Positions 9,449 through 18,420 of a stretch of DNA of 64,000 bases are shown here, in pieces. Position numbers and translations under genes: made by a program. The first letter of the stretch is position 1. Each line of letters opens with the position of its first letter. The stretch is from Cupriavidus metallidurans CH34 (GTDB taxonomy: Bacteria; Pseudomonadota; Gammaproteobacteria; Burkholderiales; Burkholderiaceae). The notes beneath the pieces are model-generated. The model saw only the letters and a list, made by a program, of their open reading frames with translations. It had not been told where the DNA came from and made no database searches. The DNA lies in the NCBI RefSeq assembly GCF_000196015.1, contig NC_007973.1, positions 1,488,001-1,552,000 on the forward strand. Direction: 5' to 3'.

Positions 9449-10408
9449 CTAGGCAGGTGCGGTGATATCGACGCCGGCGTTTGTGCTGGGTTGCGCCATT
9501 TCGGCGCGGCGCCAGTAGGCGGGGTTGCCGTAGGTGTTCTTGAGGTGGTCGATAAACAGGCGGACGCGCAGCGGCAGGTGCTTGCGTTGCGGAAAGACTG
9601 CGTGGATGCCGATCGGCGGCGCCTGGAATTCGTCGAGCACGGTTACAAGTCGGCCGCTGGCGATTTCCTGGCCGACTTCCCACCATGAACGCCAGGCGAG
9701 TCCGTAGCCGCCGAGGCACCACTCGTGGAGCACGGCACCGTCGGTGCATTCCATGTTGCCGCCTACCTTGACGGTAGTGGCCCGGCCGTCCTGCTGGAAG
9801 ACCCAGCCGCGCTGAACGTTGGCGCTGGCGCCGAAGGCCAGACAATTGTGACGTGCCAGTTCCTCGGGCTGTGTCGGCGTGCCGGCACGCGCCAGGTATT
9901 CGGGGGAGGCGACGACGACGCGGCGGTTTTCCGCCAGCCGGATGGAGACCAGGCTCGAATCGGGCAGGTCGCCAAGCCGGATCGCGCAGTCGAAGCCTTC
10001 GTTGACCAGATCGACAACGCGGTCGGATAAATCGAGCGTGAGCGTGACGTCAGGATGCGATTCGATGAACAGGGGTACCAGCGGTGCCACGTGCTTGCGG
10101 CCGAAGCCGGCCGGCGCGGTGATGCGCAGGTGGCCGCTGGCCTTGACGCCGCCGGCGGAGACGCTGGCTTCGGCATTGTGAAGGTCATTGAGGATGCGCT
10201 GGCAATCCTCCAGGAACGCCGAGCCTTCAAACGTCAGGGTGATCTTGCGTGTGGTGCGTACCAGCAACTTCACGCCGAGCCGTTCTTCGAGCGCATCGAT
10301 GCGACGCCCGATGATCGCGGGCGCGACGCCCTCCGCGGCCGCGGCGGCAGATAGGCTGCCACGTGATGCGACCGATACAAAGGTCTCCAACTGCTTGAAT
10401 TGAGCCAC
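9449..10408 (-). CDS. LysR-family transcriptional regulator
   Basis: This 319-residue regulator has an N-terminal helix-turn-helix (FKQLETFVSVASRGSLSAAA, with EGVAPAIIGRRIDALEERLG) and a LysR substrate domain. I place the start at a GTG (10406-10408) because the protein then begins VAQFKQLETF like its family. The frame stays open far upstream across the divergent gene, but that part is not LysR sequence. Its ribosome site is weak. It is transcribed away from the haloacid dehalogenase and aceB, so it may control that pair; this is inference from divergent layout only. Confidence 0.8.
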   Translation of the reverse strand: MAQFKQLETFVSVASRGSLSAAAAAEGVAPAIIGRRIDALEERLGVKLLVRTTRKITLTFEGSAFLEDCQRILNDLHNAEASVSAGGVKASGHLRITAPAGFGRKHVAPLVPLFIESHPDVTLTLDLSDRVVDLVNEGFDCAIRLGDLPDSSLVSIRLAENRRVVVASPEYLARAGTPTQPEELARHNCLAFGASANVQRGWVFQQDGRATTVKVGGNMECTDGAVLHEWCLGGYGLAWRSWWEVGQEIASGRLVTVLDEFQAPPIGIHAVFPQRKHLPLRVRLFIDHLKNTYGNPAYWRRAEMAQPSTNAGVDITAPA

Positions 10409-10573
10409 GGATGTTCGCCGGTTGATACATAAGTCGAGGTCAAGTTGGGCAAGATTAGTGGTGCAAAAGTAAAAGATCAAGTGACCAGCCTTGGCTTTGC
10501 CGCACTGCAACGTCTCACTACAATTCGATGCATTCAATCGTGTACAGGTCCATTCAGTCGATCCGGTCGTTAG

Positions 10574-11287
10574 ATGAGCAAGATTCGCGCGGTAGTTTTC
10601 GATGCTTACGGCACGCTGTTCGACGTGTATTCGGTCACGGCGCGCGCGGAGCAACTGTTCCCCGGCAAGGGCGAGACGCTGGCCCTGCTGTGGCGCGAGC
10701 GGCAGATCGACTACTCGCGGCTGCGTTCGCTCGCCGCGCCAGACGGATCGCGCTACAAGCCGTTCTGGGACATCACGATCGATGCGCTGCGCTACGCGGC
10801 CGAACGGCTCGGACTGCCGCTCGACGAAGCGGCGGAAGCGCAACTGCTGAAGGAATACGCGTGCCTGTCGGCGTTTCCGGAGAACCTTGGCGCGCTCAAG
10901 CGGCTGCGCCGGGCGAATTTGCCGCTCGGCATCCTGTCCAATGGCAATCCGGAGATGCTCGACATCGCAGTGAAGAGCGCGGGGATGCACGGGCTGTTCG
11001 ACCACGTGCTGTCGGTCGATCCGGTGCGCCAGTACAAGACTTCGCCGGCCGCGTACGCGCTGGGGCCGCAAGCGTTCAACCTGTCTGCTGGCGAGATCCT
11101 TTTTGTCTCGTCCAACTGCTGGGATGCCTGTGGCGCCACCTGGTTTGGCTACACCACTTTCTGGATCAATCGTGCCGGTCATCCGGCGGAGCGCCTCGAC
11201 GTGGCGCCCACCGGTACCGGGCATGACATGAACGACCTGCTTGCTTTCGCTTCGCCACTGGTTACCGCCACTGGCGTTGCGCTCTGA
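10574..11287 (+). CDS. Haloacid dehalogenase, type II (HAD superfamily)
   Basis: This is a 237-residue HAD hydrolase. The nucleophile motif VVFDAYGTLFDVYS (Asp10) is diagnostic of L-2-haloacid dehalogenases. Motif II lies in GILSNGNPEML, the conserved Lys in QYKTSPAAYALGP, and motif III in FVSSNCWDACGATWFGY. The Ser-Asn-Cys-Trp-Asp run is characteristic of type II haloacid dehalogenases, which hydrolyse (S)-2-haloacids to (R)-2-hydroxyacids. It ends 49 bp before aceB. The pairing may let chloroacetate-like acids feed glycolate/glyoxylate metabolism, or the gene may be a housekeeping HAD enzyme. Confidence 0.88.
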   Translation: MSKIRAVVFDAYGTLFDVYSVTARAEQLFPGKGETLALLWRERQIDYSRLRSLAAPDGSRYKPFWDITIDALRYAAERLGLPLDEAAEAQLLKEYACLSAFPENLGALKRLRRANLPLGILSNGNPEMLDIAVKSAGMHGLFDHVLSVDPVRQYKTSPAAYALGPQAFNLSAGEILFVSSNCWDACGATWFGYTTFWINRAGHPAERLDVAPTGTGHDMNDLLAFASPLVTATGVAL

Positions 11288-11336
11288 CGAGCCAGGCCAA
11301 CCCTTAACACACCATCGCACCTACAGGAGATGACTG

Positions 11337-12920
11337 ATGGCTATCACGCTGCCCGCGGGCATGAAGATTACCGGCGAGATTCTGCCGGCTTATGAAGACA
11401 TCCTGACGCCGGAAGCCCTGGCCCTGGTCGACAAGCTGCACCGTGCCTTCGAGGCCCGCCGTCAGGAACTGCTGGCCGCGCGCGTGGCGCGCACCAAGCG
11501 CCTCGACGCCGGCGAACTGCCCGACTTCCTGCCGGAAACCAAGAGCATCCGCGAAGGCGACTGGAAGGTTGCGCCGGTGCCGAAGGCGCTGGAATGCCGC
11601 CGCGTGGAAATCACCGGTCCGGTCGAAGCCAAGATGGTGATCAACGCCTTCAACTCGGGCGCTGACAGCTACATGACCGACTTCGAGGACTCCAACACCC
11701 CGAACTGGCACAACCAGATGCAGGGTCAGGTGAACCTGAAGTCCGCCGTGCGCCGCACGCTGACGCTGGACAGCAACGGAAAGCACTACAAACTCAACGA
11801 CAAGATCGCCACGCTGCAGGTGCGTCCGCGCGGCTGGCACCTAGACGAGAAGCACGTCACGATCGACGGCAAGCGCGTCTCGGGCGGCATCTTCGACTTC
11901 GCGCTGTTCCTGTTCCACAACGCCAAGGAGCAGATTGCCCGCGGCGCCGGCCCGTTCTTCTATCTGCCGAAGATGGAAAGCCATCTGGAAGCGCGTCTGT
12001 GGAACGACATCTTCGTGATGGCGCAGAAGGAAGTCGGTCTGCCGCAAGGCACGGTCAAGGCCACGGTGCTGATCGAGACGATCCTGGCCGCGTTCGAGAT
12101 GGAAGAAATCCTGTACGAACTGCGCGAGCACAGCGCCGGCCTGAACGCTGGCCGTTGGGACTACATCTTCTCGTGCATCAAGAAGTTCAAGGTCGACAAG
12201 AACTTCTGCCTTGCCGACCGCGCCAAGGTGACGATGACCTCGCCGTTCATGCGCGCCTACGCGCTGCTGCTGCTGAAGACCTGCCACAAGCGCGGCGCGC
12301 CTGCGATCGGCGGCATGAGCGCGCTGATCCCGATCAAGAACGATCCGGAGAAGAACGCTATCGCCATGCAGGGCATCATCGGCGACAAGCGCCGTGACGC
12401 CACCGACGGCTACGACGGCGGCTGGGTGGCCCACCCGGGTCTGGTCGAGCCGGCAATGAAGGAATTCGTGGACGTGCTGGGCGACCGCCCGAACCAGTTC
12501 GACAAGCAACGTCCGGACGTCGAAGTGAAGGGTGCCGACCTGCTGAACTTCCAGCCGGAAGCGCCGATCACCGAAGCCGGCCTGCGCATGAACATCAACG
12601 TCGGCATCCACTACCTGGGCGCCTGGCTGGCTGGCAATGGCTGCGTGCCGATCCACAACCTGATGGAAGACGCCGCCACCGCCGAGATCTCGCGCTCCCA
12701 GGTGTGGCAGTGGATCCGCTCGCCGAAGGGCAAGCTGGAAGACGGCCGCAAGGTGACCGCCGAGATGGTGCGCGCGCTGATTCCGGAAGAACTGGCCAAG
12801 GTCCGCGAAGTGGTGGGCGCAGGCGCCACGTACGACCGTGCCGCGCAGATCTTCGAGCAGATGTCGACTTCGGAAGACTTTGCCGAATTCCTGACGCTGC
12901 CGCTGTACGAAGAAGTCTGA
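11337..12920 (+). CDS. aceB: Malate synthase A
   Basis: Malate synthase condenses glyoxylate with acetyl-CoA to malate, the second glyoxylate-bypass step. The 527-residue product matches the length of the A isoform (E. coli 533). Visible family segments include VRPRGWHLDEKHV, KMESHLEARLWND, SAGLNAGRWDYIFS and GGMSALIPIKNDP. A strong caggagatg region precedes the ATG. It is 4.3 kb from aceA rather than adjacent, and a bidirectional terminator closes the gene. Confidence 0.97.
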   Translation: MAITLPAGMKITGEILPAYEDILTPEALALVDKLHRAFEARRQELLAARVARTKRLDAGELPDFLPETKSIREGDWKVAPVPKALECRRVEITGPVEAKMVINAFNSGADSYMTDFEDSNTPNWHNQMQGQVNLKSAVRRTLTLDSNGKHYKLNDKIATLQVRPRGWHLDEKHVTIDGKRVSGGIFDFALFLFHNAKEQIARGAGPFFYLPKMESHLEARLWNDIFVMAQKEVGLPQGTVKATVLIETILAAFEMEEILYELREHSAGLNAGRWDYIFSCIKKFKVDKNFCLADRAKVTMTSPFMRAYALLLLKTCHKRGAPAIGGMSALIPIKNDPEKNAIAMQGIIGDKRRDATDGYDGGWVAHPGLVEPAMKEFVDVLGDRPNQFDKQRPDVEVKGADLLNFQPEAPITEAGLRMNINVGIHYLGAWLAGNGCVPIHNLMEDAATAEISRSQVWQWIRSPKGKLEDGRKVTAEMVRALIPEELAKVREVVGAGATYDRAAQIFEQMSTSEDFAEFLTLPLYEEV

Positions 12921-12937
12921 GTCCGGGCGTCAGCCTG

Positions 12938-12976
12938 AAAAAAATCCCACGGTGATGAGCCGTGGGATTTTTTTTG
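12938..12976. terminator. Bidirectional intrinsic terminator after aceB
   Basis: A run of A (12938-12944), a 9-bp perfect stem (atcccacgg 12944-12952 with 12960-12968), a 7-nt loop and eight T residues. It serves aceB on the plus strand and can serve the convergent VOC gene on the minus strand. Confidence 0.92.
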
Positions 12977-13032
12977 CCGCCGTGACTGGGTAAGAGCGTC
13001 GCGGTGGGGGCGTGTCCATGGCCAGCGCCCGC

Positions 13033-13443
13033 TCAGCGCTCCGCGTTGGCGCCGTAGCCATCGCCTTTCCACTCGATGAAGCAGAGTCCGTGTCCGAATG
13101 GGTCGGACAGCATGGCTTGCCGGCCCCAGTCGAAATCACGCGGCCAGTCTTCCAGTTCCGCTCCCGCGCCGAGCGCGCGCTCGATCGCCGGTTCCAGCGA
13201 TTCGACCACGAAATCCAGATGCACCGGCGTCCAGTGGCGGGCGTAGTCGCGCCGGCTGTCGCTTCGCGTGGTGGCGAATGTGCCGGGCGGTTTTGCCAGC
13301 AGAAAGACCGGCGCGCAGGCGCCGTGCATTTCCGCCACCGTGCCGTCGAAGAGGGTGCGGGCGAGCCGCATCCCCAGTCCTGTTTCATAGAAGCCGATAC
13401 CGCGTTCGAGGTCATCGACGTCGATGTTGATCAACAACTCCAT
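13033..13443 (-). CDS. VOC (glyoxalase/bleomycin-resistance fold) protein
   Basis: This 136-residue protein has the beta-alpha-beta-beta-beta VOC pattern: INIDVDDLERGIGFYETGLG at the N-terminus, HLDFVVESLEPAI in the middle, and LSDPFGHGLCFIEWKG at the C-terminus. Metal-binding candidates are His and Glu residues at the ends of these strands. VOC proteins include glyoxalases, dioxygenases and resistance proteins; nothing here selects one. It is convergent with aceB. Confidence 0.8.
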   Translation of the reverse strand: MELLINIDVDDLERGIGFYETGLGMRLARTLFDGTVAEMHGACAPVFLLAKPPGTFATTRSDSRRDYARHWTPVHLDFVVESLEPAIERALGAGAELEDWPRDFDWGRQAMLSDPFGHGLCFIEWKGDGYGANAER

Positions 13444-13502
13444 GCCTGCCTCCTGAGCGCCTTCTGGGCGATGTTTCCGGTGCCGGGGTCATGTCGGCGG
13501 CC

Positions 13503-13580
13503 GCTCCTGACGGCTCCTGACTCCATGCCGGTACCGGGCGAGCATTGTGCGCCCGGGCTCCTGACAAAAGCTGTCAGGAG
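13503..13580. repeat. Three direct copies of GCTCCTGAC plus one inverted copy
   Basis: GCTCCTGAC occurs at 13503-13511, 13513-13521 and 13557-13565. The inverted form GTCAGGAG is at 13573-13580 and makes an 8-bp hairpin with the third copy. The cluster sits between divergent genes (VOC and SRPBCC protein), so it is a candidate operator. Confidence 0.5.
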
Positions 13581-13687
13581 TGATGCACGAATGCCCACCC
13601 GCGATCGACCCGATCCGGGTCAAAAGCCACCGACGTTGGCACGCGAGAGGCCTCATAATACGGACATTCACGATTGGGAGAATCAAG

Positions 13688-14158
13688 TTGCGTTTCGAGC
13701 ACCTGGTGGAGATCAATGACCCGGCCAACCCCACGCTGGAGCCGCTGACCGCGGACCAACTCTGGCAGGGACTGGTGTTGCGCGCGGAGTCGCCAGAGTT
13801 GTTCATGCTCGGGCTGGACCGGGCAGAGATCGTGGAAAGGGGTGACGGCTGGATCGAGCGCGTGCTGCATTTCGGTCAGGCCAACATACGCGACCGGGTC
13901 GTATTCGAGCCGCGCCGCGCCGTGCGGTACGAATCGGCAGCCACGGCCGAGCATGCGGGCGGCACGCTGACCATGATCATCGAGACCCCGGGGCCGGGCG
14001 CGTTGCTGGCGCGTTTCATCTACGAGACCACGATGCCGAACGTCGACGCTAGTGGCGATGACCGTTATGCCGAGATCGTCAAATCCGCCTACCACGAGGC
14101 CGACCTCGACACCGTGCGCAAGATCCGGGAGATCGCCGCGACGGGGCAGCTCGGGTGA
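13688..14158 (+). CDS. SRPBCC-fold protein, DUF1857/AtaL-like
   Basis: The product is about 156 residues. I choose the TTG at 13688 because gggagaa lies 7 bp upstream and the protein then starts MRFEHLVEIND, as DUF1857 proteins do. Conserved features are LTADQLWQGLVLRAESPELF, RDRVVFEP, and a long C-terminal helix rich in charged residues. The family has a START/Bet v1-like ligand cavity and no established reaction. An upstream in-frame extension to 13580 is open but lacks a ribosome site. Its stop overlaps the GTG of the following transporter. Confidence 0.75.
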   Translation: MRFEHLVEINDPANPTLEPLTADQLWQGLVLRAESPELFMLGLDRAEIVERGDGWIERVLHFGQANIRDRVVFEPRRAVRYESAATAEHAGGTLTMIIETPGPGALLARFIYETTMPNVDASGDDRYAEIVKSAYHEADLDTVRKIREIAATGQLG

Positions 14159-15681
14159 AGCGCGAATCCACCGCGCCGGCAGGTACTGGCAGCGGGGAAT
14201 CCGGAGGCGGCAACCACGGCGGTGGCGGCGGAGGGCCGCGCCGCGGTGGGCCCACGCGCGCGCAACTGCGCGCCCGCTATGGCGATCGCCTGCGCTGGCT
14301 GATCCTGTTGACGCTGATGCTTGGCACGGTGTCCTCCATCGTGTCATCGACCATTGTCAATGTCGCCATTCCGGACCTGAGCCGGCATTTCCTGCTCGGC
14401 CAGGAGCGCGCCCAATGGGTGGCGGCCAGCTTCATGATCGCCATGACGCTGTCGATGCTGCTCACCCCCTGGCTGCTGAACCGATATGGCCTGCGCAGGA
14501 CCTTCATTGGTGCGCTGGCGCTGCTTGGTGCGGGTGGCCTGATAGGTGGTGTCGCGCCCACCTTCGGCGTGATGCTGGCGATGCGTGTGGCCGAAGGCGT
14601 CGCGGCGGGCATCATGCAGCCGCTGCCCAATATTTTCATCCTGCGCGTGTTTGACGAACGTGAGCAGGGCAAGGCCCTGTCGCTGTTCGGCTTCGGCGTG
14701 GTGCTGGCGCCGGCCGTCGGGCCCAGCGTGGGCGGCTTTCTCGTCGAGACATTCGGCTGGCGCTCGATTTTCTTCGTGGTGGTGCCGCTGACGCTGATCG
14801 CCCTGGCGATGGCGCGCCGCTTCATGGCGGTGGACTCCGCGATGATGGGTGAGCGCAAGCCGCTGGACTGGCGCGGCCTGATGCTGGTCGGCGTGGCTAC
14901 TGTCAGCCTGCTCAACGGGCTGGTGGAGATGCGCGGCGACGTGCATTCCGGGATTGGACTGGTCGCCCTGGGCGTGGTCATGCTCGCTGGATTCGTGTTC
15001 TGGCAACTGCGCGCGCCGTATCCGCTGATGAACATGCGGCTGTACAGCTACCAGCAGTTCTCGGCCGGCGCCATTGTGGCGTTCATTTACGGGGCGGGGC
15101 TGTTCGGCTCCACGTACCTGCTGCCGGTCTATATGCAGATGGCGCTGTCCTATACGCCGTCGGCCGCGGGCATCGTGCTGATGCCGGCTGGCGTTGCGCT
15201 GGCGGTGACGATTGCCGTTGCCGGGCGCCTGACCAGCCGGGTCCCGCCGCACCGGCAGGTGTCGTTCGGGCTGGCACTGCTTGCGGGGTCGTTCCTGCTC
15301 ATGGCCACCGGGTCGACGGCTACGCCATACCTGCTGCTGGTCTTATATGCGGTGATCGGCCGGATCGGCCTGGGCTGCGTCCTGCCCTCGCTGACAATGG
15401 GCTCGATGCGCGGGGTGGATTTCTCCATGATCGCGCAGGGCTCGAGCTGCATCAACTTCGTGCGGCAACTGGGCGGGGCGATCGGCGTGAGTCTGGCTGG
15501 TGTGGGGCTGCAATGGCGCCTTGCCGAACACGGTGCCGTGCTCGGCAAGGGCGGTGACGTGGCGGCCCAAGCCGCGCGCATCCAGGCTTTCGATGAGACT
15601 TTCCTGGCCGTTGGCGTGGTGATTGCCACGGCCATCCTGGCCGCCTGGCGCATCCGCCCGCGGCCAGTGCCGGCTGATTGA
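14155..15681 (+). CDS. DHA2-family (EmrB/QacA-type) MFS efflux transporter
   Basis: This is a 508-residue, probably 14-helix major facilitator transporter. The first membrane helix begins near residue 42 after a Gly/Arg-rich cytoplasmic tail (residues 10-40). DHA2 markers visible are TIVNVAIPDL in helix 1, the motif A region LLNRYGLRRTF, and the motif C region GFGVVLAPAVGPSVGGF. It probably exports drugs or metabolites with proton exchange; the substrate is unknown. The GTG start overlaps the SRPBCC gene stop, so the two are translationally coupled. Confidence 0.87.
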   Translation: MKRESTAPAGTGSGESGGGNHGGGGGGPRRGGPTRAQLRARYGDRLRWLILLTLMLGTVSSIVSSTIVNVAIPDLSRHFLLGQERAQWVAASFMIAMTLSMLLTPWLLNRYGLRRTFIGALALLGAGGLIGGVAPTFGVMLAMRVAEGVAAGIMQPLPNIFILRVFDEREQGKALSLFGFGVVLAPAVGPSVGGFLVETFGWRSIFFVVVPLTLIALAMARRFMAVDSAMMGERKPLDWRGLMLVGVATVSLLNGLVEMRGDVHSGIGLVALGVVMLAGFVFWQLRAPYPLMNMRLYSYQQFSAGAIVAFIYGAGLFGSTYLLPVYMQMALSYTPSAAGIVLMPAGVALAVTIAVAGRLTSRVPPHRQVSFGLALLAGSFLLMATGSTATPYLLLVLYAVIGRIGLGCVLPSLTMGSMRGVDFSMIAQGSSCINFVRQLGGAIGVSLAGVGLQWRLAEHGAVLGKGGDVAAQAARIQAFDETFLAVGVVIATAILAAWRIRPRPVPAD

Positions 15682-15951
15682 TCAGCTGGCCTTGCCTTCG
15701 AGCAGGTCGGTCACGAGTTCAATGTACTTCTGCATCGCTTCCTCGCGGCCGGTGCCTTTGAGGGCTTCCCAGGCCTCGAACTTGTAGCGGCCCACGAAGT
15801 CGGTCATGCCCGGCTTGTCGCCGTGGGCATCGCCTTCAGCGCCTTGCTTGTACAACGCGTACAGACGCAGCAGCGTCATGTTGTTGGGACGCTCGCTCAG
15901 CGTCTTGACGTCAATCTGGGCCTGGTCGAAACGGGTCTGCAGGTCGCTCAT
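15682..15951 (-). CDS. Acyl-CoA-binding protein (ACBP)
   Basis: This 89-residue protein is a complete ACBP four-helix bundle. It has LYALYKQGAEGDAHGDKPGM, the acyl-CoA-binding Lys/Tyr residues, and YKFEAWEALKGTGREEAM. ACBP binds medium- and long-chain acyl-CoA esters in the cytoplasm and buffers or delivers them. It is found in Burkholderiaceae and some other bacteria, though the family is mainly eukaryotic. The stop abuts the stop of the convergent MFS gene with no space for a terminator. Confidence 0.95.
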   Translation of the reverse strand: MSDLQTRFDQAQIDVKTLSERPNNMTLLRLYALYKQGAEGDAHGDKPGMTDFVGRYKFEAWEALKGTGREEAMQKYIELVTDLLEGKAS

Positions 15952-16145
15952 GAATATCTCCGGTAAGGCGGTGGATCAGTACAGTCTGCGATGATAAGCG
16001 GCGACGTCGGCTGTTTCCGCGCAAAAAAACCGAGGAACCGCTCGGTTGCTCCGGTTGGCGCATGGCCGAAGCGATGCCGTTCGCAAGGCTGCCACCGGGC
16101 GTCGGCGCCTTACAGCTTTGGCCCGGCAACGGATACAATCGCGCC

Positions 16146-16907
16146 ATGTCCTGGATTCTTGCTGTCGAAACCTCCACTGAGTGGTGTTCCGTCGCACTCG
16201 GACGCGCCGGAGCAGACGGTGCTATCGAGTGTTTCTCCCGTCATGAGCATACCGGCGCGCGGTCGTCGTCGCGCGTGCTGCCGGCCGTGGGCGAAGTGCT
16301 GGCCGAGGCCGGTATCCGCCTGGCCGATTGCGCCGCTATTGCCTTTGGCGCTGGCCCCGGTTCGTTCACGGGCCTGCGCACGGCCTGCGGTGTCACGCAA
16401 GGCCTGGCGTTTGGCGCCGGGCTGCCGGTCATTCCCGTCAATGTCTTGATGGCCTGCGCGGAAAGTGCGCGTGCGGGCACGCCGTTGTTGCCCGCCGGCA
16501 CGGCGGTGCTGGTCGCGCTGGATGCGCGCATGGACGAAGCCTATGCCGCCGTGTTCCGCTGGGAAGATGCTGCCAACGAATGGCGCATGGACGGCGACAT
16601 GCAGGTTGTCGCGCCGGAGGCCGTGGCGCGGCCCGACGGCGATTTCTGGATTGCGGGCAACGCGGCGCAGGTGTTCGGCGAGCGGCTGGTCGTTGCGGCC
16701 CAGGCAGGGCGCGTGATGCCGGAGGCCATGCCTGACGCGCGTGCCATGGTAACGATCGGCCTGCGTGCGCTGGCGCGCGGCGAGATCATCGACGCCGCGG
16801 ATGCCATGCCGTACTACGTACGCGACAAGGTCGCCCAGACCATCGCCGAGCGCGAGGCGGTTGCCGCCGCCAAGGCCGCCGCGGCAAAAGTTGGAGATGC
16901 AGCGTGA
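16146..16907 (+). CDS. tsaB: tRNA t6A37 modification protein TsaB
   Basis: This 253-residue ASKHA-fold protein partners TsaD and TsaE in making N6-threonylcarbamoyladenosine at tRNA position 37. It begins MSWILAVETSTEWCSVALG and has the family block FGAGPGSFTGLRTACGVTQGLA. The start at 16146 is chosen because upstream in-frame codons show no family similarity. The C-terminus ends in an Ala/Lys-rich tail. It is the first gene of a tight run with rimI, udg and the DUF1853 gene; tsaB-rimI linkage is widespread. Confidence 0.95.
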   Translation: MSWILAVETSTEWCSVALGRAGADGAIECFSRHEHTGARSSSRVLPAVGEVLAEAGIRLADCAAIAFGAGPGSFTGLRTACGVTQGLAFGAGLPVIPVNVLMACAESARAGTPLLPAGTAVLVALDARMDEAYAAVFRWEDAANEWRMDGDMQVVAPEAVARPDGDFWIAGNAAQVFGERLVVAAQAGRVMPEAMPDARAMVTIGLRALARGEIIDAADAMPYYVRDKVAQTIAEREAVAAAKAAAAKVGDAA

Positions 16908-17470
16908 GTGTCGCTATCGCGCCGGTTCCCGATCAGCCCATCTGGCCGGCGACCCCGACCATGCCTGCGCTGCCCGCGGGCTGGGCGCTGGATCGGATGA
17001 GCGCGCTGGACGTGGAGGCGGTGGCTGAAATCGAACAACGGGCCTTCAGCCATCCCTGGACACGCGGTAACTTCGAGAATTCGCTCAAGGCCGGTCATCT
17101 CGGGCTGACCTTGCGCGATCCGTCGGCGGCGCTGATTGGCTACGTCATGTTGATGCCGGTGGTCGACGAGATGCATCTGCTCAACATCACCATCGATCCG
17201 GTGTTCCAGCGGCATGGCTATGGCCGGTTGCTGCTGGGCATCGCGCTGGCTACCACGCACCCTCACCAGCTTCATACCATGCTGCTAGAGGTTCGCCCGT
17301 CGAATACCGGTGCGCTGGCGCTGTACCTGGATGCCGGGTTCGTGGAAATCGGCCGCCGCAAGGGCTATTACCCGGCCACGGCGCTCGGGCGCGAGGACGC
17401 GCTGGTGCTGCGGCGCGACTGGTCGGCGGACCCGTCGGCGGCATTGTCGACCGAGGAAGGTACGGTATGA
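16904..17470 (+). CDS. rimI: Ribosomal-protein-alanine N-acetyltransferase RimI
   Basis: This is a 188-residue GNAT acetyltransferase with a GTG start overlapping the tsaB stop. The core shows FSHPWTRGNFENSL, VDEMHLLNITIDPVFQRHGYG (acetyl-CoA motif A with Q-R-H-G-Y-G) and LEVRPSNTGALALYLDAGF. It also has GRRKGYYP and ALVLRRD, typical of RimI. RimI acetylates the N-terminal alanine of ribosomal protein S18. There is a roughly 30-residue N-terminal extension compared with E. coli RimI (148 aa). Confidence 0.93.
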   Translation: MSVAIAPVPDQPIWPATPTMPALPAGWALDRMSALDVEAVAEIEQRAFSHPWTRGNFENSLKAGHLGLTLRDPSAALIGYVMLMPVVDEMHLLNITIDPVFQRHGYGRLLLGIALATTHPHQLHTMLLEVRPSNTGALALYLDAGFVEIGRRKGYYPATALGREDALVLRRDWSADPSAALSTEEGTV

Positions 17471-18420
17471 ACCGTCGGGCCATGTTCCTCGAAGTGCTTG
17501 GCATCCCGGCCGAATGGGTGCCCCGCAGGGCGCCGGAAACAACTGAACTTGCTCAGGCCGAAGTCGCCGAAATAGCTGAAGAGGTCGCCGGTGCCGCGCG
17601 CCCGTCGGCGGAGCCCGCGCAGGTTGCGGTGTCTTCGGCCGTTGCGCCGGGATTGGCGGACTTCGCCGAAGTTGCCGAAGTCACTGACATTGGCAAACCT
17701 GCCGCGGCACCGGATACCTTGCACGCCGTCAACGAGGCGGAGGTCGCGGAAACGATCGAAGCCTTCGATGCCCCTGGCCCAGCCCATGCCGTGGAAGTGC
17801 CGGTGCCTATCGCACTGGCGCCGGTGCAGGATGGCCGGGAAGCGTTGATTGCCACGATGGACTGGCCGGTGCTGGCCGACAGCGTTGCCGGATGCACGGC
17901 CTGTGGCTTGTGCTCGACGCGCACGAACACCGTGTTTGGTGTCGGTGATCAGCAGGCCGAATGGATGCTTGTTGGCGAGGCGCCTGGCGAAAACGAGGAC
18001 CTGCAAGGCGAGCCGTTCGTCGGCCAGGCTGGCAAGCTGCTCGACAACATGCTGGGGGCCCTGGGCCTGGCGCGTGGCCGCAACGTCTATATCGCCAACG
18101 TACTCAAATGCCGTCCGCCCGGCAACCGCAATCCCGAGCCAGGCGAAGTGGCGCAATGCGAACCGTATCTGAAGCGCCAGATTGCGCTGATCAAGCCGAA
18201 GGTGATTGTGGTTCTGGGCCGCTTCGCGGCGCAGTCGCTGCTGCGTTCCACCACGCCGATCGGCAAGCTGCGCGGCGCGGTGCATAGCTATGAGGGCATC
18301 CCGGTGGTGGTGACTTATCACCCGGCCTATCTGCTGCGCACGCTGACCGACAAGGCACGCGCCTGGGAAGATCTTTGCCTGGCCCGCGAGGTACACGATC
18401 GTGCGGGACCTCAAGCCTGA
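17467..18420 (+). CDS. Family 4 (4Fe-4S) uracil-DNA glycosylase
   Basis: This 317-residue protein removes uracil from DNA. The catalytic domain starts at about residue 125. Iron-sulfur cysteines are suggested in CTACGLC (143-149) and in the [18 protein letters not shown] segment. The uracil pocket motif GEAPGENED and the C-terminal TYHPAYLLR agree with family 4. The first 120 or so residues are a low-complexity Ala/Glu/Val/Pro region absent from compact thermophile enzymes. The ATG overlaps the rimI stop. Confidence 0.9.
   Translation: MNRRAMFLEVLGIPAEWVPRRAPETTELAQAEVAEIAEEVAGAARPSAEPAQVAVSSAVAPGLADFAEVAEVTDIGKPAAAPDTLHAVNEAEVAETIEAFDAPGPAHAVEVPVPIALAPVQDGREALIATMDWPVLADSVAGCTACGLCSTRTNTVFGVGDQQAEWMLVGEAPGENEDLQGEPFVGQAGKLLDNMLGALGLARGRNVYIANVLKCRPPGNRNPEPGEVAQCEPYLKRQIALIKPKVIVVLGRFAAQSLLRSTTPIGKLRGAVHSYEGIPVVVTYHPAYLLRTLTDKARAWEDLCLAREVHDRAGPQA

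Noticed and set aside
10409..11320. Upstream in-frame extension of the LysR gene across the dehalogenase
   Set aside because: The extra 300 residues have no similarity to LysR and overlap a well-supported plus-strand gene.
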